64,000 nt of DNA from Gammaproteobacteria bacterium (GTDB lineage: Bacteria > Pseudomonadota > Gammaproteobacteria > Steroidobacterales > Rariloculaceae): contig JAJDWR010000011.1 in NCBI GenBank assembly GCA_022825505.1, positions 1-64,000 of the forward strand, written 5' to 3'. Position 1 is the first letter of the stretch; every line of letters starts with the position of its first letter. The notes beneath the pieces are model-generated. The model ran no database searches and was not told where the DNA came from. It saw only the letters and a list, made by a program, of their open reading frames with translations. The position numbers and the translations under genes were made by a program. Below, one piece after another: positions 8,813 through 17,725 of the stretch.

Positions 8813-10174
8813 CTACCCCGCCTGGCCGTGACCCGACCCACCTGCCACGGGACGGCGCGAAGCCCGCCGGCGACGGCGCGGGCGCCGCCGCCGCTTCACG
8901 GCAAAGGCCTTGTGCTGTTCCTCCGGCGCAAGCGTCTGGACTTCGGTCCACCAGCGCGCCAGTTCCGGATCGGCATCGCCGCACTCCGCGCGCAACAACA
9001 GGAAGTCGTAGGCGGCGCGAAACTGCCTGTGCTGCAACAGCCTGCGGGCACGGGCGCCCCGCCGGTTGTGGAAGCGCCGCTGCATGAGCAGCATCTCCTT
9101 CATCGGGGAGCTGAATCGCCGCGGCAAGGCAGTGGTTTCCCGCTGCTCCCCCACAATCTCGTCGCAGGCGTCCAGAAAGGCTTCGATTTCGCTGCCGCCG
9201 TCTTCGCTGCGTATCCGTTCGGCGGTTTCCCGGATGGGGAACCACAGCAGCACGGCAAAGAGGAACATCGGCGTGACCGGCTTCTCCGCCTTCACCCGCC
9301 GGTCGGTGTTGTTCAGCCCCGCCTGGATGAACTTGAGAACCACACCGCTCTTGTCGGCCCCAAGCGAACGGGCCGTGTCGGGGAACAGATGTTCGAACAG
9401 GCCAAATTGCTGCAGGCGGCTCAGGCTGCTGGCGGCATGGCCGGCCTGAAACAGCTTGAGGGTTTCGTCGTACAGCCTTGCCGCGGGCACATCCTGCAAC
9501 AATACCGCCATTTCGCCGATGGGCCTTGCCGTGTGCTTCGCGATCCTGAAGCCCAGTTTCGCCGACAGGCGCGCCGCCCTGAGCATGCGCACCGGGTCCT
9601 CGCGGTACCGGGTCTCCGGGTCGCCGATCAGCCGCAGGGTGCGGCTGGCGATATCGTCCATCCCGCGAGCGTAGTCCCGGATGGTGAAGTCGGCGATGTT
9701 GTAGTAGAGGGCGTTGACCGTAAAATCCCGGCGCCAGACATCCTCGTCGATGGTGCCGTAGACATTGTCCCGGAGAATCCGGCCGCTGTCGGCGTGCTCG
9801 CGGTCGTCCTCGGCCCCGCTCTGCGACGACCGGAAGGTGACCACCTCGATCACTTCCCTGCCGAAGCGCACATGCGCCAGGCGGAATCGCCGCCCGATCA
9901 GCCGGCAATTGCGAAACAGCGCGCGAACCTGTTCGGGCCGCGCATCGGTGACCACGTCATAGTCCTTCGGACTGAGCCCGAGCAGCAGGTCGCGCACGCC
10001 CCCGCCGACGATAAACGCCTGGTGCCCGCACCGCTTGAGTCGATACAGGACCTTGAGCGCGTTTCCGGACACATTGGACCGGCTGAGCGTATGCTGCGGC
10101 CTGCGAATGACCACAGGGGCGGCAAGGACTTGATCTTCCGCGGTGTTCAAAGCAGTTTCGGCGCTAACCCGCAC
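8813..10174 (-). CDS. pcnB: Poly(A) polymerase I
   Basis: PcnB adds 3' poly(A) tails that mark RNA for decay. The 453-aa product has the class II nucleotidyltransferase core GGGVRDLLLG followed by DYDVVTDA, the RRDFTVNALYY motif and the RNA-binding helices. An Arg-rich tail (about residues 430-445) follows, as in gammaproteobacterial PcnB. The start used is a GTG with no strong ribosome site, so the first dozen residues are uncertain. It is the first gene of the operon leading to panC and lies 130 bases from the divergent tRNA-Glu gene. Confidence 0.92.
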   Translation of the reverse strand: MRVSAETALNTAEDQVLAAPVVIRRPQHTLSRSNVSGNALKVLYRLKRCGHQAFIVGGGVRDLLLGLSPKDYDVVTDARPEQVRALFRNCRLIGRRFRLAHVRFGREVIEVVTFRSSQSGAEDDREHADSGRILRDNVYGTIDEDVWRRDFTVNALYYNIADFTIRDYARGMDDIASRTLRLIGDPETRYREDPVRMLRAARLSAKLGFRIAKHTARPIGEMAVLLQDVPAARLYDETLKLFQAGHAASSLSRLQQFGLFEHLFPDTARSLGADKSGVVLKFIQAGLNNTDRRVKAEKPVTPMFLFAVLLWFPIRETAERIRSEDGGSEIEAFLDACDEIVGEQRETTALPRRFSSPMKEMLLMQRRFHNRRGARARRLLQHRQFRAAYDFLLLRAECGDADPELARWWTEVQTLAPEEQHKAFAVKRRRRPRRRRRASRRPVAGGSGHGQAG

Positions 10175-10303
10175 AGGCTACCGCCCGCCTGGAAGGACGG
10201 GCACAATAAACGATTGGAGAGAACTGCGAGCTTTCGAGCAGGCCAAGTTTCACCGTTCCCGAAAGACCGTTATCATAACAGCCCGCATTTTACCGAGCAC
10301 GGC

Positions 10304-10378
10304 GCTCCCTTCGTCTAGCGGTCAGGACGCGGCCCTCTCAAGGCTGAAACAGGGGTTCGATTCCCCTAGGGAGCGCCA
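10304..10378 (+). tRNA. tRNA-Glu (anticodon CTC)
   Basis: The 75-base cloverleaf has acceptor stem GCTCCCT/AGGGAGC, the TCGTCTAGCGG D-arm start typical of tRNA-Glu, anticodon loop CTCTCAA with CTC at 10337-10339, T-arm AGGGGTTCGATTCCCCT and an encoded CCA. Its last 50 bases (10329-10378) are repeated at 25491 and 26467 without the 5' half. This makes it the attachment gene of the adjacent islands. Confidence 0.97.
10329..10378 (+). repeat. att core copy 1 (3' part of intact tRNA-Glu)
   Basis: This 50-base segment runs from the anticodon stem through CCA and is identical, apart from one base in copy 2, at 25491-25540 and 26467-26516. Direct repeats of a tRNA 3' end bracketing foreign DNA are the standard footprint of site-specific integration. 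This copy is within the complete tRNA and so marks the left junction. Confidence 0.93.
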
Positions 10379-10461
10379 CTTTCGTTCATAACCTGTTGTT
10401 TCATAGAAATATTCTAATCCAGTTACCACTTTGGATACCATATCGATCCGATTGGAAATCC
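10379..10461. repeat. Element left-end repeat, copy 1
   Basis: The 83 bases directly after the tRNA match 25541-25622, directly after the second core, at about 85% identity by eye. Both contain ATCCAGTTAC, CTTTGGA and ACCATATCGATCC. The third core (26467) is not followed by this sequence. It therefore belongs to the left end of the elements and is probably an arm site for the recombinase. Confidence 0.8.
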
Positions 10462-10977
10462 CTTAGATTGTGTCGCCCTTCTACTCCATCCGTTCAATAC
10501 ACGGATCCTCCGGAAAGATCGCGGTAGTTCACGCTTCGCTTTGCAATCAGAACGGCACATACGCGTCCAAGGTCACCTACTCCGCTATCCATTGGACCTC
10601 GATTGCACTGTATCGAGCATTCTCGCCATCCGCTTCCTGTCCCCGGTATTCGGCAGTGCGACAATCACTCGGTGAACCAGATCCTTCTCGACTCAGGTAC
10701 CGTGAAGCAACTGGCATGACCGTCGCGGAAGTTGAGCGCAGCCGGATAGACAAGACAGCCGCCAACACGCATATCGAAAAGCAGGCAACGGAGGAGCTGC
10801 CGCAGTCGGATCAAGCCCGCTTCGATATAGTTACGGCGACTGAATTGACTACATTGCACGTAGGCAACAACGCCAGGTAACTACTCAGGCCTTCCGAGTA
10901 CAGAGACTGGCACGACAAGTGGGTGTGAGTTCCGGCCTGTTGCAGCGTAGCTATCGTCTGGCTCTCAAGCCGCAAGT
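10462..10977. other. Gene-poor stretch at the island's left end
   Basis: About 500 bases where an integrase gene would often sit, but no convincing gene is visible on either strand. A 136-codon plus-strand frame (10470-10880) has no recognisable motif and atypical composition. A short stretch near 10885-10980 on the plus strand could be read as a helix-turn-helix fragment, but this is too weak to call. It may be the decayed remains of a mobility gene. Confidence 0.4.
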
Positions 10978-12036
10978 CTAAAAGTTGGCCACCGTGCACT
11001 CGTAGGGTTCCGGCGTCTCGCCCAGCGCCAGCCAATACCGCTCGATCCTTGCAGGCTCCGTGAAGGTGTCCGGATCCGTAAATTCGGCAAAATAGTCGAG
11101 GCGTGTCTGATCTTCGCTGAGCGTGATTCGCTCCACGACCTCGACATTGTCGGAGATATTGAAACCGAAGAAAAAGTAGTTAGTGGCGATATCCGTGGTC
11201 TCAACGACCAGTGTGTCGCCCTCCCAGCGGCCCACCGAAAATCCCACGTTACTGGGCGGCATGTCCGCCGGCGCCTCGACGGGGCCGTCGAGATGAATAA
11301 TGCGCTCGACGCCGTACTCATGGGCGACGATCCTGATGTTCTCGCCATCCCGGGAGAACGTGAACGGATGGGGCGTGACCATAACCACCGGCATGCCTTT
11401 CGGCATGCACTGCATGTCCGGATCGTCCAACGGATCCCAGGCCGCACGCTCCGCCAACCTTGTCTCGTTAAAGGGTAGGTGTAGGCTGATCGCGCCAGAA
11501 AGTTCCGTTGTTTCCGCGCTGCGATGAGGCTGGCTCCAAACGCGATAAAACCCAAGGTTCTCTGCTTCGGCATCGACAACATCGGATTCATCGGCGGCCC
11601 AGTTCGCGAGGCCGCCTATGCCTTCCTGGTTGAAGTAGGGCGCCGCACCGCCATTCAGAACAACCTCCTGGCCGCTCCCGAGCAACATATTGTGACCGAG
11701 AAACACACGGTCGCGGCGTGTGGATCGGGAACCGGCGACGCGTACCCGATCACCCGGCGAGAAGTAATCGGCCGTCACTCCGCCCCTTCTCAGGGTGTAC
11801 ATGGAGCCGAACCCTTGCACCTCCCAAGCCTCATCGAGACCGTCTTCAGTTGTGACCGACAACTCGAAAGTTGGGTGAGGGTTGGACCAGTTGAAACTGA
11901 CGAGCTCACCATCAAGAACCTCGATTTGCTCGGCGAACTCGGCGCGCGAATGGTGCGCAAGTGCGCTGCCGAACAGGAGTGTCAGAACCATCAGTGCGAT
12001 TACAGCATTACCCGTGACATTCGCTCTCATAGTCAT
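10978..12036 (-). CDS. DUF6152-family secreted protein (island copy)
   Basis: The 352-aa product has a signal peptide ending ...GSALA, directly followed by HHS, the hallmark mature N-terminus of DUF6152 proteins. A beta-rich first half follows (NPHPTFEL, GDRVRVAGS), then a second module with WDPLDDPDMQC, TPHPFTF and VGRWEGDTLVVETTDI. The function of the family is unknown. A paralogue of the same two-part architecture lies at 61728-62747 in this window. It is the last gene of the island's minus-strand catabolic run. Confidence 0.75.
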   Translation of the reverse strand: MTMRANVTGNAVIALMVLTLLFGSALAHHSRAEFAEQIEVLDGELVSFNWSNPHPTFELSVTTEDGLDEAWEVQGFGSMYTLRRGGVTADYFSPGDRVRVAGSRSTRRDRVFLGHNMLLGSGQEVVLNGGAAPYFNQEGIGGLANWAADESDVVDAEAENLGFYRVWSQPHRSAETTELSGAISLHLPFNETRLAERAAWDPLDDPDMQCMPKGMPVVMVTPHPFTFSRDGENIRIVAHEYGVERIIHLDGPVEAPADMPPSNVGFSVGRWEGDTLVVETTDIATNYFFFGFNISDNVEVVERITLSEDQTRLDYFAEFTDPDTFTEPARIERYWLALGETPEPYECTVANF

Positions 12037-12443
12037 TCCCCTTAATCAAAAAAAGAACTGCAAGGTCGCCCCAAACTCACGCGACATTCCGACGGTCGCC
12101 ACATGGGTCCCGATCGTGCCGGAGCAGTCACCACGATCTCCTCCAGGGCACCGACTCCTATCTGTGCGACTGAGAAATCCGTACAACCCGAAATCGTGAC
12201 TACGAATAACGCGGATCGAAGGATTGCTCTTTCATTGTTTATATCTTGGTTCCCCTGGCTACAATCAACAAACCATCGAGCCTCTTTCTCGTCTGTTGGT
12301 GCTGCCCTACGACCTGAAATGTACTATAAGTAAGCAGTACATCTAGTTTGTTCCCCATGGTTCAAAACAAGCGCCTGAGTGGTTTACTCTATACACCAGA
12401 TTTGACAGTAGCGCTGATTCAACAGTTCGGTACTCTAGGGTCT
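12037..12443. other. Non-coding gap in island
   Basis: About 400 AT-rich bases between the DUF6152 gene and the four-helix membrane protein gene. It probably contains the promoter of the DUF6152 gene. No gene, repeat or convincing remnant was seen. Confidence 0.5.
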
Positions 12444-12809
12444 CTATCTTTCTTGCAGGTATGCAATTGTGCTGAATATGATAGCCAGCACCCAGAATAG
12501 CGGTCCCAAAACACCCGGAAAAAGCGGGATCCAACCGGGAGCCAGAACGAGCCAGATAAAACCGACATCAACGACAGAGACCATTATGCAATTGGCCCAG
12601 TACCCGAACTTGTCGTTCTTCCAATTGAGAAATACTGCAATCCCGATCGCAGTTAATCCAAAAAACAACAGGTTAAACGCACCTTGGTGGACACGTGCTT
12701 GAACAAGACCAGCCTCCAGGCTACTGCCCAGTGTCCATGTCAGCTGAGCTGCTTGCAGGTGCAGTACTCCCCATATTACATACATGATTGCGCCGATCTT
12801 CTTCATCAT
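12444..12809 (-). CDS. Small four-helix membrane protein, unknown function
   Basis: The 121-aa product has four hydrophobic segments at about residues 5-25, 42-62, 70-90 and 95-115 and short loops. It ends in a charged LQER tail. I recognise no family motif. It follows the O-demethylase gene in orientation but is separated from it by a 360-base gap, so it may have its own promoter. An inner-membrane location follows from the helices; no role can be assigned. Confidence 0.6.
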   Translation of the reverse strand: MMKKIGAIMYVIWGVLHLQAAQLTWTLGSSLEAGLVQARVHQGAFNLLFFGLTAIGIAVFLNWKNDKFGYWANCIMVSVVDVGFIWLVLAPGWIPLFPGVLGPLFWVLAIIFSTIAYLQER

Positions 12810-12829
12810 TGCCTATTCCTTTGTCGTCT

Positions 12830-12965
12830 ACGATTTGGCCATCTACAACGGTAAGCGTCGGGCGAAGTGACTTGATCCCGACGTCCTGACGGCACCGGAA
12901 TCATGCCATCGTGCGTCAGCATCTTGTTGGTAGCGACTACTTCTGCATAGTCTGACCCCTGCAAT
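12830..12965 (-). pseudogene. Possible amidohydrolase C-terminal remnant
   Basis: On the minus strand this stretch reads IKSLRPTLTVVDGQIVDD, which resembles the end of YtcJ/imidazolonepropionase-like amidohydrolases. The segment before it (SDYAEVVATNKMLT) is in another frame, as if a frameshift had occurred. No start or metal-binding region remains. The match is short and rests on memory of the family's C-terminal pattern. Confidence 0.35.
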
Positions 12966-13173
12966 GGCGTCACATAAGCGCTCATTTACGGCTTCGGATG
13001 AGCGCGGAATTCAAATTTACTCTTGCCCGAACCAAGAGTGACACTAGTTGTAAAAAACGCTTGATGTTCGAGACGCTCATCTGGTCGTCATATCTTTCCA
13101 TACCATTGCGGATATTTCGTCAGAGCGATAGTCACATGGAACCACCGCCGCGAATATGCCGCTGCTTGGTGTT
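12966..13173. other. Non-coding gap before the O-demethylase 3' end
   Basis: This is the rest of the 360-base space between the four-helix membrane gene and the O-demethylase gene. No open frame, RNA gene or repeat is apparent. Confidence 0.4.
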
Positions 13174-14547
13174 TCAATCTCTGGCAATTGTCTTTTCGTA
13201 GTACGGCGCCGGTGCAACTACAGTACGAATTGTACGCATCGTATGGGCTTCAACGGGCGGGCGCTTTGAGTCCGGTTCACCCCATAGTAGCGTCAGTACG
13301 GTTCCCGGTTCACTAAGCTTCGTATCGACGATCGCCAAGGACATGAATTTCCCTGCATTGGCACTATAGATCATGTACTGGGAGACACCAACGTGTTTGT
13401 CATCCTTTTGGACACTATCAAACTGGAACACTGAGTACATTCCACATGGCAGATCCAAGTACTTGGCATTGTCTTCCCGTTGCAGCAGGGACGAAGAAAT
13501 AATTTTCGCAGCATCCTCGTCGTTCCAAAGCAATGTCACCTTCTTGCGCGTTGGGTGTTCGATTGTTTCCTGTAGCGCCTCTTTGCCAATGAAATCATGA
13601 TTGAAATCTACGAATCGATCATATCCGAGTTCTTCGGGACGTACGTAGTAGTCTTTGATGTCTTCCGACAAAAAACTGCCTCCAAGAGAGCCGATCACTT
13701 CCAGATTCATGGTATGGAGCCATTCTCGGTATCCTTTCAGTTCCGGATGATCGTAGATGGCCGGGAGTGGATGCGCAAACCATGCCGATTCGACCGATGT
13801 GGTTGGATAAGCACGGCTACCAATCTTTCGAACCTCCATGTCCTTTCCAGCCCGATACAGTGCTTCCATCACTTCTTCAGCGTATTGCCAGTCACCCGCA
13901 ATCTCGAAACCCGGCGTGCCCGCCATGCCATGGCGTAGAGCGCGAATGGGGATGCCATGTATTGTCAGTTTACCGATATGAAAGAACCTGATCTCTGGCA
14001 GATCTCCGTCGGTTACTTTCTCCATCAATGCCAAGGCCTTGGGGCCCTGCACCTGGTACATGAAGAAACTCGGTGGACCCTCTCTCAGAAGAGAATTTTC
14101 CTCTCGCCTATACGTCACATCGTAACCACCGGTTTCAGCGTGGTATTGCACATAGTTTACGACCGGCGGAAAGCCCGCAACACGGTAGACATCGTCATCA
14201 TAGTGGAAGAGGAGACCGTCTGTGATCAGATAACCATCAGGATTGCAGCAACAAAGCTGCTTGGCTCGGTTAATGGGGAAGTCTTTGAAACTGTTAATGC
14301 CAATGTGTGAGAACAGCTCTACCGCGTCGGGTCCACTCACAAACAGGTCTGTCTCGTGATGAGATAGATTGAGAATCGCGACGCTTTCCCGCCAGGCACG
14401 CTGCTCGTCGCGCCAGTTCGAATACTCGGGTGCAACGACAGGAAAAGGGAACGGGCCTATCTGTGAGGTGCGCAAGGCGTGTACAGGATTCCCGACTGCA
14501 TCAATCATCTCCTGTAGGTTTCTATACGGAAAATCTGTCGGTTTCAT
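13174..14547 (-). CDS. Tetrahydrofolate-dependent O-demethylase (LigM/DesA-like, GcvT fold)
   Basis: The 457-aa product resembles LigM and DesA of Sphingomonads, which move the methyl group of vanillate, 3-O-methylgallate or syringate to tetrahydrofolate. Matching stretches include SQIGPFPFPVVAPEYSNW, the QVQGPKAL segment, LRHGMAGTPGFEI, VGSRAYP-like IGSRAYPTTSVESAW, IGGSF-like LGGSFLSEDIKDYYV and FDHDFIG-like FNHDFIGKEAL. The length is that of LigM (about 470). The aromatic substrate cannot be read from the sequence. It overlaps the upstream small gene by ATGA, so the two are probably cotranslated with the TonB receptor gene. Confidence 0.8.
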   Translation of the reverse strand: MKPTDFPYRNLQEMIDAVGNPVHALRTSQIGPFPFPVVAPEYSNWRDEQRAWRESVAILNLSHHETDLFVSGPDAVELFSHIGINSFKDFPINRAKQLCCCNPDGYLITDGLLFHYDDDVYRVAGFPPVVNYVQYHAETGGYDVTYRREENSLLREGPPSFFMYQVQGPKALALMEKVTDGDLPEIRFFHIGKLTIHGIPIRALRHGMAGTPGFEIAGDWQYAEEVMEALYRAGKDMEVRKIGSRAYPTTSVESAWFAHPLPAIYDHPELKGYREWLHTMNLEVIGSLGGSFLSEDIKDYYVRPEELGYDRFVDFNHDFIGKEALQETIEHPTRKKVTLLWNDEDAAKIISSSLLQREDNAKYLDLPCGMYSVFQFDSVQKDDKHVGVSQYMIYSANAGKFMSLAIVDTKLSEPGTVLTLLWGEPDSKRPPVEAHTMRTIRTVVAPAPYYEKTIARD

Positions 14548-14858
14548 CTGATTCTTCTCTGACTCAGCGCGCGTAGCAATTGCACTTGAGGGTGTAGGTG
14601 TAGCAAATCATCGAACTGCCGGCGACAAATCAACGCGAGGATATCCTCACGATACTGCTCGTCTTTCAGTCCTGCGTGTTCCACGCGAATGCCTGGAATT
14701 ATCTGCTTCGGATACTTAAGGTACCTGACCAATTCCTGTATCGTCCAATATACGCCCGATGCGTGCATGGCTTCGGAATATATGAACCCAGTTACGTGCA
14801 TCACTTCCCGGTCGACCAAATCAAGGAGCAGTTCAGTTTCGGATTCATGGGGCAACAC
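14544..14858 (-). CDS. Hypothetical protein between TonB receptor and O-demethylase
   Basis: This 104-aa protein has no recognised domain. It is soluble and His-rich, without signal or membrane segment, and contains VIYWT-like GVYWTIQELVRYLKYP. It starts at a GTG that overlaps the TonB receptor stop by one base (TAGTG). Its own stop overlaps the O-demethylase ATG (ATGA). This double coupling argues that it is a real gene of the same operon. It might be a small partner of the demethylase, but nothing in the sequence proves that. Confidence 0.55.
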   Translation of the reverse strand: MLPHESETELLLDLVDREVMHVTGFIYSEAMHASGVYWTIQELVRYLKYPKQIIPGIRVEHAGLKDEQYREDILALICRRQFDDLLHLHPQVQLLRALSQRRIR

Positions 14859-17122
14859 TAAAAACGATAAGTACCCTCGAGCATGATCGTTCTCAACGGC
14901 TCTATTGAAGCGGAGTGCGCGCCTGGTGCGAACGGTGTGTCGAAGGACCAGTTCTTAACTTTCTCGCTTGTCAGGTTGCGGCCAACTACTGCAACATCCC
15001 AGACGCCATCTGAGTCGCCAAGCGCGAAGCGGGCGTTCAGTTTAGTTGTGGCGTCTTGGGCATCAAGCTCATCAAGGTCCGGCTGGTGATAGAATTTATC
15101 TTTGTAGGTCACGAGGAGGTTCGCGCTGGCGATAAGCGAGTCGCCAACCGGCATGGACAAGTCGAGAAACAGGCTTCCCTCCCAATCCGGTGATCTAATT
15201 AGCGTCTTGCCGGTGAGATCTTTCATACCATCCCCGCCCGGCTGGCAATCCGGGTCGGTATCGCCGGGACCACAGCGCAATGCATTCGGATAGTCGCTAT
15301 ATTTGGAATCGAGGTGTGCCCAGGATATTCCCAGTGTCGCGATATCGCTGAGGAGCACTGTCAGATCGAATTCTATGCCTTCCGACCTGACCTCTGCGGC
15401 ATTGTCTGTGTCAAAACCGGCTCCATTGAATGTGGATACCTGGAGATTTTCGAAGTCTGTTTGGAAGAAAGCTGCATTGAGGCTTGCCCGACCACCTAAG
15501 AAACGAGTTTTTGCCCCGACTTCTATTGAATCAGCCGTTTCGTTTTCATACTGAAATGGATTTTCTCCAGGTGCCGCATTCACAATTTGCCAGCCCAGTG
15601 TCGACTCGTTCGACACAAACCCACCACCCTTGTGACCTTGGCTGAAAGAAGCATAAGCCATTGTCTCTCCGGTAAAGTGGTATTGCGCGTTAAGCGATGA
15701 CGTTACTTTCTCTTCGTCGCGTTCGTCCCGAATGTCATAGGGGAACCAGTTTCCGGGTACCTCCGGTGGCGGCGAGGCTGGGTTCTGCGGTGCTGCCGTA
15801 TGGTATGCACGCCCGGACTTCGATTCATCTGTATAGCGAAGTCCGGCGGTAATATTGAAAGAATCGGTGGCGTGCCACGTTCCGGAAAAATACGGCGACC
15901 ATGACTTGGACTTCTGTCCAAAGTTGCGATCTGTCCAACCGTCGAAAGGTGCAACGCGGGGAACGCGTAGAATGCGCGGGCGCAGCGTAAACAACTGATG
16001 TGTTTTCATATCGTTCTCAATATATATTGCGCCGAACGAGTATTCGAAGCTGCCCCCTGTCGGTGATAGTACCCGGAATTCCTGTGTGACTTGGTCGAAG
16101 TCTTCGGAAATCGCGTTGGTAGTGAACGTCGGTATGGTTGCGGCAAGTTCCACGAACTTGGCGAACGAGACTTCAGCATATGAGGTGATGGACGTGACAG
16201 TATGCTCACTAACATCCCAGCCAATCGACAGCGTCACGTTCGATGTTTCCGTATCTTCGAACTCGTCCTCAATGCCCTCTGGAAAACGTCGATCATCCAG
16301 CACGAATTCGTTTGGTGGAGACAATGCTCCCAACGGTCCAGCAACAGAAACCTGATAGAGACTTCCATCAACGTTCACTTCGCTCATTTCGACCTTTAAC
16401 GCACCATTTAGCCTATCAGTTGGTGAGAACGCGAGTGATCCGCGCACTACGAACGAGTCCCGCTCCGGCTCCTCCGCGCCGCTAACGCCGTTGTTCATGT
16501 ACCCGCCTGCACTGGAGACGCGAGCTGCAATGCGCCCGGAGACCGAATCGGAGAATGGGCCGGAAACTACACTCTCGAATTCAGACCCTCCATATTCGAA
16601 TTCATAGCCAGTTCTAACCTGAGCTTCAAACTCGTCGGTCGGCTTGGCAGTAGTAATGCTGACGGCCCCGGCCACGGTATTCTTGCCAAACAAAGCGCCT
16701 TGCGTCCCGCGGACAACTTCAACCCGTTCAATATCGAAAAGCGGTGCAACCAGCAAGCGGCTTCGACCGATGTAGACGCCGTCAACAAACATGCCCACCG
16801 ACTGTTCGAAACCGAAGTTAGCAGCACCGGATCCGAAGCCTCGAATAGTAATTGTCGGGCTTGCAACGCCTTCGTTGATGTGAAGGTTCGGTATCATAGA
16901 CTGAAGGTCATCGAATCGGGTGATTGCGAATCTTTCGAGAGTCTCTCCTGTAGTCGCAGAGATGGATAGAGGCACGTCGCCGAGTCCCTCAGCACGTCTT
17001 TGAGCCGTTACAATGACTTCCTCCAGCGTACCATCGCCTTGCGCGACGGAATCCTGCGGAAAGACCATAAACGAAAACAAGACGATAGCAAAACTGAGAA
17101 GAAAGTTAGAATTCTGTGTCAT
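14858..17122 (-). CDS. TonB-dependent outer-membrane receptor
   Basis: The 754-aa product has a signal peptide, a TonB box-like LEEVIVTAQRR, a plug domain (about residues 40-160, with VEVVRGTQGALFGKNT) and a 22-strand-type barrel ending ...LEGTYRF with terminal Phe. It belongs to the large receptor group, common in Sphingomonads and marine gammaproteobacteria, that imports diverse small molecules. I chose the ATG at 17122, which has GGGGGGA upstream; the frame extends to 17224 but the extra residues precede the signal peptide. Its operon mates suggest the cargo is a methoxylated aromatic or related compound. That is an inference from context. Confidence 0.88.
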   Translation of the reverse strand: MTQNSNFLLSFAIVLFSFMVFPQDSVAQGDGTLEEVIVTAQRRAEGLGDVPLSISATTGETLERFAITRFDDLQSMIPNLHINEGVASPTITIRGFGSGAANFGFEQSVGMFVDGVYIGRSRLLVAPLFDIERVEVVRGTQGALFGKNTVAGAVSITTAKPTDEFEAQVRTGYEFEYGGSEFESVVSGPFSDSVSGRIAARVSSAGGYMNNGVSGAEEPERDSFVVRGSLAFSPTDRLNGALKVEMSEVNVDGSLYQVSVAGPLGALSPPNEFVLDDRRFPEGIEDEFEDTETSNVTLSIGWDVSEHTVTSITSYAEVSFAKFVELAATIPTFTTNAISEDFDQVTQEFRVLSPTGGSFEYSFGAIYIENDMKTHQLFTLRPRILRVPRVAPFDGWTDRNFGQKSKSWSPYFSGTWHATDSFNITAGLRYTDESKSGRAYHTAAPQNPASPPPEVPGNWFPYDIRDERDEEKVTSSLNAQYHFTGETMAYASFSQGHKGGGFVSNESTLGWQIVNAAPGENPFQYENETADSIEVGAKTRFLGGRASLNAAFFQTDFENLQVSTFNGAGFDTDNAAEVRSEGIEFDLTVLLSDIATLGISWAHLDSKYSDYPNALRCGPGDTDPDCQPGGDGMKDLTGKTLIRSPDWEGSLFLDLSMPVGDSLIASANLLVTYKDKFYHQPDLDELDAQDATTKLNARFALGDSDGVWDVAVVGRNLTSEKVKNWSFDTPFAPGAHSASIEPLRTIMLEGTYRF

Positions 17123-17420
17123 CTCATCCCCCCGTTTGAGATCGGTTGATGCTCCACTCATAATTTCGCAATCTGTAGACAGTGCTACTTTTGAAACAAG
17201 TCGAAGTTGGAGCTCAAAATGCACTTGTGCTCGACTCTGAGTCTACAGTACGTCAAATTGTTCGTGAATCCGCCAATTTGCAAACAATCTGTTTTCAAAT
17301 TGGAGACAATCGGCGGTATCCTCAATGAACCGCTGGTCGATAGCCGAATTAAGAAGTGGTCCCCAATACTCGGACAGGGTTGTAACGTGGCATTTGCGTT
17401 GACGGGAGGACCTTACGACG

Positions 17421-17723
17421 ATGGCCAAGCGACGCAATTTTTCACCTGATTTCAAGGCCATGGTGGCACTGGCGGCGATCTACAGCGACGGCAAGATCGC
17501 CGAACTGGCGGTCCGTTACCAAGTGCATCCGAGCATGATCGGCAACTGGAAACGCACGGTGCTGGAGGGGTTGAAGACGACATTCGCCCGTGGCGCGGCG
17601 GTGAGAACGGACCGGGACCGGGACCGGGACCGGGACCGGGAGGAGGAGATCACGCGCCTCCAAGCTAAGATCGGGGAGCTGGTGGTGGAGCGGGATTTTT
17701 TGGCTAAGGCCTTCGATCGCTGA
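17421..17723 (+). CDS. IS3-family transposase OrfA
   Basis: The 100-aa product starts MAKRRNFSPDFKAMVAL and has the helix-turn-helix of IS3 OrfA (AELAVRYQVHPSMIGNWK, residues about 29-46), which binds the IS ends. A Leu-rich helix follows (about residues 75-98), which normally drives multimerisation. Before it is an unusual run of Asp-Arg pairs encoded by a hexanucleotide tandem repeat. The gene ends two bases before orfB; in intact IS3 elements the two are joined by -1 frameshifting. Confidence 0.9.
   Translation: MAKRRNFSPDFKAMVALAAIYSDGKIAELAVRYQVHPSMIGNWKRTVLEGLKTTFARGAAVRTDRDRDRDRDREEEITRLQAKIGELVVERDFLAKAFDR
17610..17639 (+). repeat. Hexanucleotide tandem repeat GACCGG x5
   Basis: Five perfect copies of GACCGG lie inside IS3 orfA and encode an Asp-Arg repeat. 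Such an array can gain or lose units by slippage without shifting the reading frame. Confidence 0.9.
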
Positions 17724-17725
17724 GC

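Noticed and set aside
7892..10318. An 808-codon open frame on the plus strand
   Set aside because: It is antisense to panB, the deoxynucleoside kinase and pcnB, all clearly coding. High-GC coding DNA often leaves a long open antisense frame, and the translation has no domain.
10470..10880. A 136-codon frame next to the tRNA, where an integrase might be
   Set aside because: It has no Arg-His-Arg-Tyr recombinase motifs, unusual composition and no ribosome site, so it was not called as a gene.
17610..17639. The GACCGG array considered as a CRISPR or regulatory repeat
   Set aside because: It has no spacers and lies in frame inside IS3 orfA, where it simply encodes Asp-Arg pairs.
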